A stretch of DNA of 64,000 bases from the NCBI RefSeq assembly GCF_014207655.1, contig NZ_JACHHJ010000001.1, positions 930,001 through 994,000 of the forward strand, given 5' to 3'. The position numbers were made by a program, and so were the translations under genes. A model generated the notes under the pieces. That model did not search any database and had not been told where the DNA came from. It saw only the letters and a list, made by a program, of their open reading frames with translations. Origin of the DNA: Geomicrobium halophilum (lineage in GTDB: Bacteria > Bacillota > Bacilli > Bacillales > Marinococcaceae). Below are positions 1 to 8,951 of this stretch, piece by piece; positions within the stretch are counted from its first letter, which is position 1; each line of letters opens with the position of its first letter.

Positions 1-10
1 TCTTTGTTTG

Positions 11-18
11 CATACATT
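11..18 (+). promoter_or_regulatory. candidate sigma-E -10 element upstream of dacB
   Basis: CATACATT matches the mother-cell sigma-E -10 consensus CATACAMT, about 47 bases before the dacB start. The matching -35 region would lie before base 1, so only half of the promoter can be seen. In B. subtilis the dacB-spmA-spmB operon is sigma-E dependent, which agrees with this reading. Confidence 0.5.
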
Positions 19-64
19 TTCTTAAACCCTAGATTGGACAGCCAGTATGGGAATGAGGTGAGAA

Positions 65-1183
65 ATGAGACGCCGGCTTATTTTACTCATAATGGTCGTT
101 TGCCTATGTATACCGCCTTTGCCTGGGAATGCTGAAGAATCCATTACGGTATCCGCTGAGGCAGCTGCGTTAATTGAAGTTGAAACGGGACGAGTCCTTT
201 GGGAAAAAGACGCATTTAGCGAGAAGCGGATTGCGAGTATTACGAAGGTGATGACCGCAATGGTTGCTATTGAACAAGGAGAGTTGGAAGATTCTGTTGT
301 GATTTCGACAAATGCTGCTGGTACAGAAGGTTCTTCCTTATACTTACAGGCAGGCGAGAAAATGACATTGGAAGATTTATTGTATGGATTAATGCTTCGC
401 TCTGGTAATGATAGTGCGGTTGCGATTGCCGAGCATATTGGTGGGAGCGTTGATGGTTTCGTCTATCTCATGAATGAAAAAGTTCAAGAACTCGGCTTGA
501 CGGATACCGTTTTCGCCAACCCTCACGGCCTTGATGATCATGAAAATCATTTCTCCAGTGCTTATGATATGGCAATGATTATGCAGGCGGCGATGGAAGA
601 TGACATCTTTCGAACGATATCTGCGACAGAAGTGCACCGAGCGCCTAATCAAAACGAAAACTGGGAGCGGGTCTGGAAAAATAAAAATCGTTTGTTAACT
701 GAACGTTATGAATATACAACAGGGGGGAAAACGGGGTACACCGAAAGAGCACGTCGCACGCTGGTCACTTCAGCCGAAAAAGAGGGGATGGAGTTAATAG
801 CAGTAACGTTAAACGCACCTTCCGATTGGGATGATCATATTCGGCTCTTTGAATACGGATTTGATACCTACGATATGTATTCATTGATCCAGGAAGGCAG
901 TCTGGAGCGGACAGGAAGCGAGACATTTGATCACTTAGAAGTACGATCATCTTCCAACTATCCTTTGACAGAAGATGAATATGCACGCGTAACACCAAAT
1001 ATTGAATGGATGAATGAGGGTACACTACCTTTTGCAGGTCATTTACAATTTAAATTAGATGGTGACATTATTTCTGAATTACCGCTTTATTATATAGAAA
1101 AAACGGAAGAAGAAAATGAGGGCCTTTCCTGGTGGGAGCGGTTGAAAAATCGTTTCGGGTTTGGAGTGACGGTACATGATTAA
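65..1183 (+). CDS. dacB: D-alanyl-D-alanine carboxypeptidase, sporulation type (DacB-like)
   Basis: Penicillin-binding-protein family serine carboxypeptidase that removes the terminal D-Ala from peptidoglycan stem peptides; the B. subtilis homologue limits cross-linking of the spore cortex. A signal peptide occupies about residues 1-23 and ends in a GNA-E type cleavage site. The three active-site motifs are visible: SITK near residue 58, SGN near 113 and KTG near 219. A GAGGTGA ribosome site precedes the ATG. The last codons overlap spmA by 8 bases, as in the dacB-spmA-spmB operon. The family contains paralogues (DacA, DacF); assignment to DacB rests on this neighbourhood. Confidence 0.9.
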   Translation: MRRRLILLIMVVCLCIPPLPGNAEESITVSAEAAALIEVETGRVLWEKDAFSEKRIASITKVMTAMVAIEQGELEDSVVISTNAAGTEGSSLYLQAGEKMTLEDLLYGLMLRSGNDSAVAIAEHIGGSVDGFVYLMNEKVQELGLTDTVFANPHGLDDHENHFSSAYDMAMIMQAAMEDDIFRTISATEVHRAPNQNENWERVWKNKNRLLTERYEYTTGGKTGYTERARRTLVTSAEKEGMELIAVTLNAPSDWDDHIRLFEYGFDTYDMYSLIQEGSLERTGSETFDHLEVRSSSNYPLTEDEYARVTPNIEWMNEGTLPFAGHLQFKLDGDIISELPLYYIEKTEEENEGLSWWERLKNRFGFGVTVHD

Positions 1184-1772
1184 TTGGATCTGGATGTCAA
1201 TGCTTATCACTGGTCTGATTTTTGCAATGTTTACAGGCAGGATGGAAGAAGTGAATGAAGCGATTTTTCAAGGTGCTGAAGAAGCGGTTACTCTCTGCTT
1301 AGGAATGATCAGCATCCTTGTTTTTTGGTTAGGCATGATGAGGATTGCTCAAGAAGGAGGGCTTCTCAAATTGCTTTCCAAATTCTTGTCACCGGTTATT
1401 CAACGTTTATTCCCGGAGGTCCCGAAGGATCATCCGGCCATGGGGTATATTTTATCAAATATGACTGCAAATATGTTTGGGCTTGGTAATGCGGCTACAC
1501 CCATGGGCATTAAAGCGATGGAACAGTTAAAAGAATTAAACGGTGGGAAAGATGAAGCTAGTCGTTCTATGGTTACTTTTCTCGCAATAAACACAGCAAG
1601 TTTAACCTTGATTCCGACGACAGTCATTGCGATTCGAATGACGTATGACTCTGCCAACCCTGGCGAGATTATCGGAACTACGATCGCAGCCACGGCTGTA
1701 GGAGTCGCCAGTGCGATATTCATAGACAGAATCTTTCATTGGCGCCGCACGCTGCGGGCGAGGGTGAAATAA
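1176..1772 (+). CDS. spmA: spore maturation protein SpmA
   Basis: Integral membrane protein of 198 residues with the nucleoside-recognition (Gate) type fold, required with SpmB for proper dehydration of the spore core in B. subtilis; the molecular activity is not known. Several hydrophobic helices are visible, with the motif NMFGLGNAATPMG in the middle and a short basic C-terminus. It overlaps the end of dacB by 8 bases and is followed directly by spmB, so all three are expected to be co-transcribed and translationally coupled. Length matches the family (about 196 residues). Confidence 0.93.
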   Translation: MINWIWMSMLITGLIFAMFTGRMEEVNEAIFQGAEEAVTLCLGMISILVFWLGMMRIAQEGGLLKLLSKFLSPVIQRLFPEVPKDHPAMGYILSNMTANMFGLGNAATPMGIKAMEQLKELNGGKDEASRSMVTFLAINTASLTLIPTTVIAIRMTYDSANPGEIIGTTIAATAVGVASAIFIDRIFHWRRTLRARVK

Positions 1773-2309
1773 ATGACAGTTTTATCAGTGTTATCCATGT
1801 ACATCATCCCGTTTTTGCTTTTTGTCATCCTCCTTAGCGCTATCATTAAACAGGTGCCCGCCTATGAAACGTTTATTGAAGGAGCCAAGGATGGCTTTCA
1901 GATGGCCGTATCCATTATTCCTTATCTCGTTGCCATGTTAGTAGCCATCTCTGTGTTTCGTGCTTCAGGGGCGTTGGATTTTTTACTAGAAGGTTTGCGG
2001 CCGGTTTTGACTTTTATTGGTGTGCCTGCTGATATCGTCCCTTTGGCTGTCATGCGACCTCTTTCAGGAACAGGTGCCCTTGGAGTGATGAGTGATTTAC
2101 TCGCTGTCCATGGTCCGGACTCATTTATCGGAAGATTAGCCTCAACGATGCAAGGGAGTACAGATACTACTCTTTACGTCTTGACCGTTTATTTCGGCGC
2201 TGTTGGGATTAAAAAAATCGGGGATTCGTTAAAGGTCGGCCTTCTTTCTGATCTTTGCGGGATCGCGGCAGCGATTGTGTTCGTCACACTTGTTTTCGGA
2301 TCAATGTGA
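1773..2309 (+). CDS. spmB: spore maturation protein SpmB
   Basis: Membrane protein of 178 residues, partner of SpmA in spore core dehydration. It has the same Gate-type fold, with hydrophobic segments and the conserved stretch MRPLSGTGALGVM and the motif GSTDTT. The start codon ATG immediately follows the spmA stop codon, so translation is probably coupled. It is the last gene of the operon; a rho-independent terminator lies 11 bases after the stop. Length equals the B. subtilis protein. Confidence 0.93.
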   Translation: MTVLSVLSMYIIPFLLFVILLSAIIKQVPAYETFIEGAKDGFQMAVSIIPYLVAMLVAISVFRASGALDFLLEGLRPVLTFIGVPADIVPLAVMRPLSGTGALGVMSDLLAVHGPDSFIGRLASTMQGSTDTTLYVLTVYFGAVGIKKIGDSLKVGLLSDLCGIAAAIVFVTLVFGSM

Positions 2310-2319
2310 ATATTGAATG

Positions 2320-2357
2320 ACCTAAGACGTTTATCGGATGACGGCTTAGGTTTTTTT
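2320..2357 (+). terminator. rho-independent terminator after spmB
   Basis: Inverted repeat ACCTAAGACGT / ACGGCTTAGGT (one internal mismatch), 10-base loop, followed by seven T. It closes the dacB-spmA-spmB operon before rluB. Confidence 0.85.
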
Positions 2358-2435
2358 GTAGCTTTTAAGGGATAAAATTCACTCGCTTGAGAAATGATGA
2401 CAGGGAGCGTATGATGGATGCTGAGGTGAGAACAG

Positions 2436-3155
2436 ATGGAACGATTACAGAAAGTGATCGCGCGCGCCGGGATAACTTCTCGTCGAAAAGCAGAAGACTA
2501 TATCGTAGACGGCCGCGTTGCAGTCGATGGGAAACGCGTACAGGAATTGGGCACAAAAGTATCGGAGAAAGCGGTTATTGAAGTAGATGGAGTACCCATT
2601 CAACGCGAAGAACCGGTTTATTTTTTATTGTACAAGCCAGGAAAAGTGATTTCGGCTGTGAAAGATGATAAGGACCGGGCGGTTGTTACTGATTATATCG
2701 AAGACACGGAGGCACGAATCTTTCCAATTGGCCGGTTGGATTATGATACATCCGGATTATTATTGCTAACAAATGACGGTGATTTTGCCAATTTAATGAT
2801 GCACCCTAGGAGTAAAATTAAGAAAACGTATATTGCAAAAGTCAAGGGGAAGCCTTCCAAGGATACATTACGTAAACTTTCCCGTGGTGTAGAACTCGAG
2901 GATGGGAAGACATTACCTGCAAAAGCCTCTTTTAAATCCGGGAACAAGCAGAACGACACATCGATTATAGAACTTGTCATTTCTGAAGGCAGGAATCATC
3001 AAATTCGCAGAATGTTAGAATCTGTCGGGCACCCCGTTTTAAAATTAAAGAGAGAAAGATATGCTTTTTTGACTCTTGAGGGATTGCAGCCTGGAGATTT
3101 TCGTAAGCTAAAGCCGGTGGAAGTCGCACAACTGCGGGAACTTGCTGTCACATAA
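2436..3155 (+). CDS. rluB: 23S rRNA pseudouridine synthase, RluB family
   Basis: Makes pseudouridine in 23S rRNA (position 2605 in E. coli RluB). An N-terminal S4 RNA-binding domain covers about residues 1-60. The RsuA/RluB/RluE/RluF-type catalytic domain follows, with the catalytic aspartate in GRLDYDTSGLLLLTNDG. Length of 239 residues is normal for the short Gram-positive form. A GAGGTGAG ribosome site lies before the ATG. The gene sits between spmB and the res genes exactly as in B. subtilis (ypuL). Confidence 0.93.
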   Translation: MERLQKVIARAGITSRRKAEDYIVDGRVAVDGKRVQELGTKVSEKAVIEVDGVPIQREEPVYFLLYKPGKVISAVKDDKDRAVVTDYIEDTEARIFPIGRLDYDTSGLLLLTNDGDFANLMMHPRSKIKKTYIAKVKGKPSKDTLRKLSRGVELEDGKTLPAKASFKSGNKQNDTSIIELVISEGRNHQIRRMLESVGHPVLKLKRERYAFLTLEGLQPGDFRKLKPVEVAQLRELAVT

Positions 3156-3426
3156 CCGTCATAAAAAATACATCTTGATGGAAGTAAACATTGGCTTTGA
3201 CCGTTATAATAAACATTGGAGAATACCTTAGGAGGATATTCGGAAAGTTAGGGGAACAATCTGTGTGTGCTCGTATGAAGCCATATCTAGGAAAACACAT
3301 CAAACTGCACCTCCTTTTCTAAATGATACATTTTGCCATGAGGTGCTCCTCTAAAACTTCCCGGGCTTTTTGTTCTCCTATGGAAACATGTATCATGAGT
3401 GTTTGTTGTAAATTGGGGTGATCTTT
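3156..3426 (+). promoter_or_regulatory. resB leader with two alternative inverted repeats; resA absent
   Basis: In B. subtilis this position holds resA, the thioredoxin-like reductant of apocytochrome c. Here there are only 271 bases and no ORF with a thioredoxin CxxC motif. A TATAAT sequence occurs near 3207 without a convincing -35 box. GCACCTC (3307-3313) can pair with GAGGTGC (3340-3346). Alternatively ATGATACAT (3323-3331) pairs with ATGTATCAT (3388-3396), and this second stem can extend imperfectly into the segment used by the first. The two pairings would exclude each other, as in an attenuator or RNA switch. This is inference from base pairing alone. Confidence 0.35.
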
Positions 3427-5085
3427 TTGAAAGAAATAAAATGTGATAATTGTGGACATATCAACCCTTATGGTACAGAAGTATGCGGATCATGTGGGAA
3501 GCCATTTGGTAATGAAGATTCTAGTCGTTTGCTGAACATGCGTTATGAAGGAGCTGCCCGGCGTTCACAAACGTATAACAAGTCCATTATAGATAAAATC
3601 TGGAATTTCTTCTCTTCAGTAAAAGTCGGGATAGGAATTATTATCGTTACGCTAATTGCATCATCGATTGGAACCATCTTCCCTCAAGAGATGTTTATCC
3701 CTCCAGGAGAAGATCCTGCAACTTTCTATGCAGAAGAGCATGGTGCCTTAGGTCAAATCTATTATTCCCTCGGACTGCATAACTTGTATGGATCCTGGTG
3801 GTATATGCTGTTGATTGCTGCCCTTGGGACTTCCATAATTATTGCAAGCATTGACCGCTTTTTTCCCTTATATAAGGCGCTAAAACATCAACGTGTGACG
3901 CGTCATCAAAGTTTCATGAAACGCCAGCGTATATTTGGAACAAGTAACGTCAATGAAGTCGATACTACGATGGAAAAGGCACAAGGGATTCTGAAAAAAA
4001 AACGATATAACGTCTTTGAGGAAAACGGGAATATCCTTGCGGAAAAAAATCGTTGGGCACGATGGGGACCCTATGTAAACCACATTGGACTGATCATCTT
4101 CTTGATCGGGGCATCTCTTCGTTTCTTCCCAGGGATGTACATAGATGAGAACGTCTGGGTGCGTGAAGGTGAAACTACTGTCATTCCGGGGACATCAGGG
4201 GATTATTACATCGAAAACCTAGCATTTACGGTTGATTTCTATGATGAAGATGATGAACGGTATCAAGCCGTAATGGAAGAAAATGACGAAGAGCACATCG
4301 AGACTTTTCACACGGATGCTGTTCTCTATACCCCTGCGGAAGGATCTACTGTCGGTTTAGATCAAGAGTTAGAGGAAGTTGATCGGCATGGAATTGAGGT
4401 CAACGATTCCTTCGACTTCGATGGTTATTCTCTCTATCAAGTGGATTATAAGATGAATGAGTTAAAAGAAATGAGTTTTGAAGTTGAGGATAGAGAAACC
4501 AATGATGTTTTAGGCTCTTTTACTGTTGATTTAAATGACCCTGACGATGGCTACACACTTGATGATGAGCAGGTTCGGATTCACAGTTATTTCCCTAACT
4601 TTGTGATCAATGAAGACGGGGTCCCTTCAACAGAAAATAATGTCCCTGATAATCCAGGGTTCATTTTTGAAATGGAAGACCCGGACACCGGTGACTTAGA
4701 ACATACATTTCTTGGAATTCAAGCGAACTATGACGTAAGTCCAGATGATGAAGAGAACCGTTACGAATTCTCATTTGACGGGATTGAAACTAACAACGTA
4801 ACCGGATTGACAGTGCGTAAAGACAACACACTTCCATTTCTCATTGTTGGCGGATCCATTTTCCTTATTGGCCTTGTCCAAGGTTCCTATTGGCCGCACC
4901 GCCGCATTTGGTTACAAAGAAAAAATGATGAGGTTTGGCTGGCTGCTCATACGAATAAAAACTGGGAGTCATTGAAGAAAGATATTGACGCAATATCAGA
5001 AGAGACAGAAGTGACGACACCGCAAGATCAAACAGATGAAGAACATGAAAAGAGTGAAAGTCAAGAGAATAACCTTCATTCTTAA
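3427..5085 (+). CDS. resB: cytochrome c biogenesis protein ResB
   Basis: Subunit of the system II (Ccs) cytochrome c maturation complex; with ResC it moves heme outward and ligates it to apocytochrome c. It begins with a cytoplasmic zinc-ribbon-like segment (CDNCGH...CGSCG), as in other bacillar ResB. Transmembrane helices follow near residues 70 and 125, another near 215, then a large acidic extracytoplasmic domain and a last helix near residue 470. The TTG at 3427 is preferred to the GTG at 3418, because GGGGTG forms the ribosome site six bases upstream. The cytoplasmic C-tail is Glu/Gln rich. resA is not present upstream. Confidence 0.93.
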   Translation: MKEIKCDNCGHINPYGTEVCGSCGKPFGNEDSSRLLNMRYEGAARRSQTYNKSIIDKIWNFFSSVKVGIGIIIVTLIASSIGTIFPQEMFIPPGEDPATFYAEEHGALGQIYYSLGLHNLYGSWWYMLLIAALGTSIIIASIDRFFPLYKALKHQRVTRHQSFMKRQRIFGTSNVNEVDTTMEKAQGILKKKRYNVFEENGNILAEKNRWARWGPYVNHIGLIIFLIGASLRFFPGMYIDENVWVREGETTVIPGTSGDYYIENLAFTVDFYDEDDERYQAVMEENDEEHIETFHTDAVLYTPAEGSTVGLDQELEEVDRHGIEVNDSFDFDGYSLYQVDYKMNELKEMSFEVEDRETNDVLGSFTVDLNDPDDGYTLDDEQVRIHSYFPNFVINEDGVPSTENNVPDNPGFIFEMEDPDTGDLEHTFLGIQANYDVSPDDEENRYEFSFDGIETNNVTGLTVRKDNTLPFLIVGGSIFLIGLVQGSYWPHRRIWLQRKNDEVWLAAHTNKNWESLKKDIDAISEETEVTTPQDQTDEEHEKSESQENNLHS

Positions 5086-5122
5086 CCCCTCTGCAGGGGC
5101 ATTGCTTAGGAGGTAAATGAAA

Positions 5123-6316
5123 ATGGAGCAATTGAGCATGAATCTGCTCGCAGTGGCATTCTTCCTTTATCTAGCTGCTACAATTTTTTATGCTGTTTCG
5201 GTAACAGGTGGAAAATGGCGCAATAAAGAAGGTCGAATGACCGGGAACAACTGGGGGAAATTTGGTTATATTACAGCCATCTTGGGCGTAGTGACTGCTT
5301 TGGGGTATTTCTTTGCAAGATGGGCGGTTGCTGGACATGCTCCGGTCAGCAATATGTTTGAGTACACTGCGTTTTTTGCGATTACACTAAGTCTTGCATT
5401 TGTAATTTTATACGGCATTTACAGAGTGGACGTACTCGGGGTAATTACAATGCCGATCATAATGCTCATGATTGCTTATGCTTCCGTGTTTTCAACAGAA
5501 GTACAACCTCTTCAGCCTTCTTTACAATCACACTGGCTAGAAATTCACGTAATTACTACGGCTATCGGGCAAGGAATTCTTGCTATTAGTTTTGGGGCGG
5601 GATTAATTTACCTTCTCCGTACGATTGATTTGAAAAGTAAAAGCATGACGAAGAAAACATTTGGCGTTGAGTTTATTATGTACGCATTAATGAGCACGCT
5701 TGCTTTTGTCATCGTCACCAATGCTTTTTCAGCTTTCGATTATGAAGCAAACTTTGCTTATATTAATGAGGATGGAGAGCCAGCTGAAAAACTTTATGAA
5801 CTTCCCCCGCTCTTTGGTCCTAATGAAGGTGAGCTGCTCACTGAAGAGCGTATGCAGCCATGGGTGGAAATGCCGGATTGGATTGTAAGTGATGATCTAA
5901 ACACCGTTTTTTGGGCATTAAGTTCCGGCTTAATTCTTTACGGGCTTGTTCGTTTGCTTACGAGAAGACGTGTCGGTGCCTTATTACAGCCTCTTTTTAA
6001 AGGTGTAAAACCACATACGGTGGATGAGATCAGTTATCGCTCCATTGCCATTGGGTTTCCCGTCTTTGCCTTAGGAGGCTTGGCGTTTGCCATGATCTAT
6101 GCCCAAATTGCCTGGACAAGGTTTTGGGGCTGGGATCCAAAAGAAGTGTGGGCGCTTGTCACATTTCTTTTCTATGCCGCCTATCTACACTTAAGGTTGA
6201 ATCGAAATTGGCATGGTGAGCCTTCAGCATGGCTTGCAGTGATTGGTTTTGCGATTATTATATTTAACTTGATATTCGTAAACCTTGTGATTGCAGGTCT
6301 TCATTCGTACGCTTAA
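5123..6316 (+). CDS. resC: cytochrome c biogenesis protein ResC (CcsA/CcsB family)
   Basis: Polytopic membrane heme-handling protein that works with ResB in system II cytochrome c synthesis. The tryptophan-rich heme-binding signature WGWDPKEVW lies near residue 335, with flanking helices and conserved histidines. There are eight or so hydrophobic segments over 397 residues. The ATG at 5123 has GGAGGT eight bases upstream; the in-frame ATG at 5117 is too close to that site. It follows resB by 37 bases and precedes resD, as in the resABCDE operon. The mature cytochromes include QcrC at the other end of this window. Confidence 0.93.
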   Translation: MEQLSMNLLAVAFFLYLAATIFYAVSVTGGKWRNKEGRMTGNNWGKFGYITAILGVVTALGYFFARWAVAGHAPVSNMFEYTAFFAITLSLAFVILYGIYRVDVLGVITMPIIMLMIAYASVFSTEVQPLQPSLQSHWLEIHVITTAIGQGILAISFGAGLIYLLRTIDLKSKSMTKKTFGVEFIMYALMSTLAFVIVTNAFSAFDYEANFAYINEDGEPAEKLYELPPLFGPNEGELLTEERMQPWVEMPDWIVSDDLNTVFWALSSGLILYGLVRLLTRRRVGALLQPLFKGVKPHTVDEISYRSIAIGFPVFALGGLAFAMIYAQIAWTRFWGWDPKEVWALVTFLFYAAYLHLRLNRNWHGEPSAWLAVIGFAIIIFNLIFVNLVIAGLHSYA

Positions 6317-6418
6317 GATAAAAGGGGCGTTGTATAACGTCCCCTCTGTTAGGGTCGGCATGTCGCAGGAGGCAGACTTAGCCGGCTCCATTCTTATAAT
6401 CGGAAAGGAGTGCTAGAG

Positions 6419-7141
6419 ATGGACCATCAATCTAAAATTCTTGTCGTCGATGATGAAGAACGTATCCGCCGATTGTTACGGATGTATTTAGAGCGGGAAG
6501 ATTATGAAATCCACGAGGCTGAGAACGGGGAAGATGCACTTCAAATGGCTGAAGAAGTGGATTACGACCTGATTTTGTTGGATTTAATGATGCCTGGTAT
6601 GGACGGGATCGAGGTCTTAAAAGCTCTTCGTAAAACGAAGGCTACCCCAGTCGCAATATTAACGGCAAAAGGAGAAGAAGCTGAAAGGGTCCAAGGGTTT
6701 GAAGAAGGCACTGATGATTACATTGTAAAACCTTTTAGCCCGAGGGAAGTTATCTTACGGGTGAAAGCCTTATTGCGCCGAACCTCTTCGACGAAGTATC
6801 TACAAACTGATACGCAGGCAAAAAATATACTTTCTTTTAAGCATGTCACTATCGATCATGACGCCCACCGAGTGACCGTAGATGATGAAGAGGTTATGTT
6901 AACACCGAAAGAGTATGAATTACTGCATTATCTTGCAAGTAGTCCTGATAAAGTCTTCTCAAGGGAAAAGTTACTCAAAGATGTTTGGGAGTACGAGTTT
7001 TTTGGTGATCTTCGGACCGTTGATACTCACGTCAAGCGATTGCGTGAGAAATTAAATAGTATTTCCGAAGAAGCAGGGGACATGATAACGACAGTATGGG
7101 GTATAGGCTACAAATTTGAAAATAACCAGAAGCAACAATGA
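6419..7141 (+). CDS. resD: response regulator ResD
   Basis: OmpR/PhoB-type response regulator that in B. subtilis activates genes for aerobic and anaerobic respiration, including its own operon. The receiver domain has the acidic pair near residue 11, phosphoacceptor Asp55 in LLDLMMPG, and the Lys of the IVKPFSPRE motif. The winged-helix DNA-binding domain follows (LTPKEYELL, RTVDTHVKRLREK). The ATG at 6419 has AAAGGAG eight bases upstream; the in-frame GTG at 6410 overlaps that site. The stop overlaps the resE start (ATGA), so translation is coupled. Confidence 0.96.
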   Translation: MDHQSKILVVDDEERIRRLLRMYLEREDYEIHEAENGEDALQMAEEVDYDLILLDLMMPGMDGIEVLKALRKTKATPVAILTAKGEEAERVQGFEEGTDDYIVKPFSPREVILRVKALLRRTSSTKYLQTDTQAKNILSFKHVTIDHDAHRVTVDDEEVMLTPKEYELLHYLASSPDKVFSREKLLKDVWEYEFFGDLRTVDTHVKRLREKLNSISEEAGDMITTVWGIGYKFENNQKQQ

Positions 7142-8916
7142 TCTGGAGAAGTGTCGTTGGTAAGCTTTGGCTTACCATTTTACTGCTCGTTTCATGTGTT
7201 CTCCTTATTCTAACGGTTTTATTGTTTCAGTTTTTTGAGAATATGCATCTGAGCCAAATTGAAGATGAATTAGGTAACCATGCATCATACATCGTCTCCA
7301 TCCTTGAAGGCGAAGAATCTCTCGATGGTATGGAAACAGTCCGCCAGCTCACAGAGACCTCAGGGACACATGCAACCATTTTTCGTGGGGATGTCCCTTA
7401 TTGGACCTCTTTTCAAGGGGCCGTAGAAGAAGAGGTGTATATCCCCCCGATGCAATTAGCGCAATACGAGGAGTTATCCTTGGCTATCAGAGGGGAAGAA
7501 TCTGTCATTACACAACTTTCGTATGAAGACAGAAACCAAAATGAGGCGGAATTTATCGTTGTGGCCGCCCCTTTTGAAATGGCCGATGGGATGAATTATA
7601 CGTTATTATTATATCAATCATTGGCGGCTATGGAAGAGACGACACAGGAGACGAAACGATTAATTTTCCTGGCGGCCGGGATTGGTTTTATAATGACAAC
7701 ATTTTTTGCGTTTTTCCTTTCCTCAAGGATAACTGCACCGTTACGTAAAATGCGTCAATCTGCTTTAGAGGTTGCAAAAGGAAACTTTGATACTCCGGTT
7801 CCGATGATGACACGCGATGAAATTGGACAATTAGCGATTGCATTTAATCGTATGCGCCGTCAGTTAAACAATAACATCGAGGCCTTAAACCGGGAAAAGG
7901 AACAACTGGCACGAGTATTAAGCAGTATGGCTGATGGGGTTATTACGTTGAATCGTATGGGGGATCTGTTAGTGAGTAATCCTCCGGCAGATCGATTTTT
8001 GCGTAGTTATGGCTATGAACATCAAGGTACGGAGCTTGGAGATTGGATTCCCGAAGAAATCCAGGAATTATTTCGAACGGTTGTGGCTCACGAGCAGGAA
8101 GAAACCGCAGAAGTGACCGTCCAAGGAAGAAGTTATGTCGTTTTAATGTCGCCTTTATATGACGCATCATTTGTCCGGGGAGTCGTGGCCGTCATTCGAG
8201 ATATGACAGAAGAACGTCAAAATGATAAGCTACGAAAAGACTTTATTGCGAATGTCTCCCATGAACTGCGTACACCAATTTCCATGTTACAAGGCTATAG
8301 CGAAGCAATGATCGATGATGTTGCCCAAAGCCGTGAAGAGGAACGAGAGATGTCGCAAATTATTTACGATGAATCGTTACGAATGGGAAGACTTGTCAAT
8401 GAGTTATTAGACATGGCCAGAATGGAGACAGGCCAGTTACCCATGCAATTTGAATCTATAGATCTGTTTGCTCTCTCTGAAAAGGTTTTTCGTAAATTTA
8501 AACAAATGGGTGAAGAAATCAATGTAAATTTAAATTATGAAACATTTGGGTCCAATCCATGGGTTGAGGCTGATGCTGATCGTATTGAACAAGTATTGAC
8601 GAATTTGATGCATAATGCTTTACGGCATACGAGCAACGGAGGCAGTGTTACCTTACATGTGATCGATGTAAAAGAAGGTATAAAAATCGAGGTAAAGGAT
8701 ACAGGTTCCGGCATACCGGAGGAAGATCTACCTTTTGTTTTTGAACGCTTTTATAAAGCGGATAAGGCAAGGACAAGGGGCCAAAACAATGGCGGAACGG
8801 GACTTGGGTTAGCAATTGCAAAAAATATTGTCGAGAATCATGACGGTGAGATATCTGTACAAAGCATCGTCGACAGAGGATCGACATTTATGTTCTTTTT
8901 ATATCGAAAATCGTGA
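7138..8916 (+). CDS. resE: sensor histidine kinase ResE
   Basis: Membrane sensor kinase, partner of ResD. Two transmembrane helices (about residues 10-32 and 178-200) flank an extracytoplasmic sensor domain. HAMP and PAS-like domains follow, then the phosphoacceptor histidine in NVSHELRTP near residue 374. The ATPase domain has an N-box (MHNALRHTSNGG) and G-boxes (DTGSGIPEEDLPFVFERFYKAD, GGTGLGLAI). At 592 residues it has the full family length. ATG overlaps the resD stop by four bases. Confidence 0.96.
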   Translation: MIWRSVVGKLWLTILLLVSCVLLILTVLLFQFFENMHLSQIEDELGNHASYIVSILEGEESLDGMETVRQLTETSGTHATIFRGDVPYWTSFQGAVEEEVYIPPMQLAQYEELSLAIRGEESVITQLSYEDRNQNEAEFIVVAAPFEMADGMNYTLLLYQSLAAMEETTQETKRLIFLAAGIGFIMTTFFAFFLSSRITAPLRKMRQSALEVAKGNFDTPVPMMTRDEIGQLAIAFNRMRRQLNNNIEALNREKEQLARVLSSMADGVITLNRMGDLLVSNPPADRFLRSYGYEHQGTELGDWIPEEIQELFRTVVAHEQEETAEVTVQGRSYVVLMSPLYDASFVRGVVAVIRDMTEERQNDKLRKDFIANVSHELRTPISMLQGYSEAMIDDVAQSREEEREMSQIIYDESLRMGRLVNELLDMARMETGQLPMQFESIDLFALSEKVFRKFKQMGEEINVNLNYETFGSNPWVEADADRIEQVLTNLMHNALRHTSNGGSVTLHVIDVKEGIKIEVKDTGSGIPEEDLPFVFERFYKADKARTRGQNNGGTGLGLAIAKNIVENHDGEISVQSIVDRGSTFMFFLYRKS

Positions 8917-8951
8917 ACACGTTATAGTTGTAGAGGGAAAGAGGGGATTTG

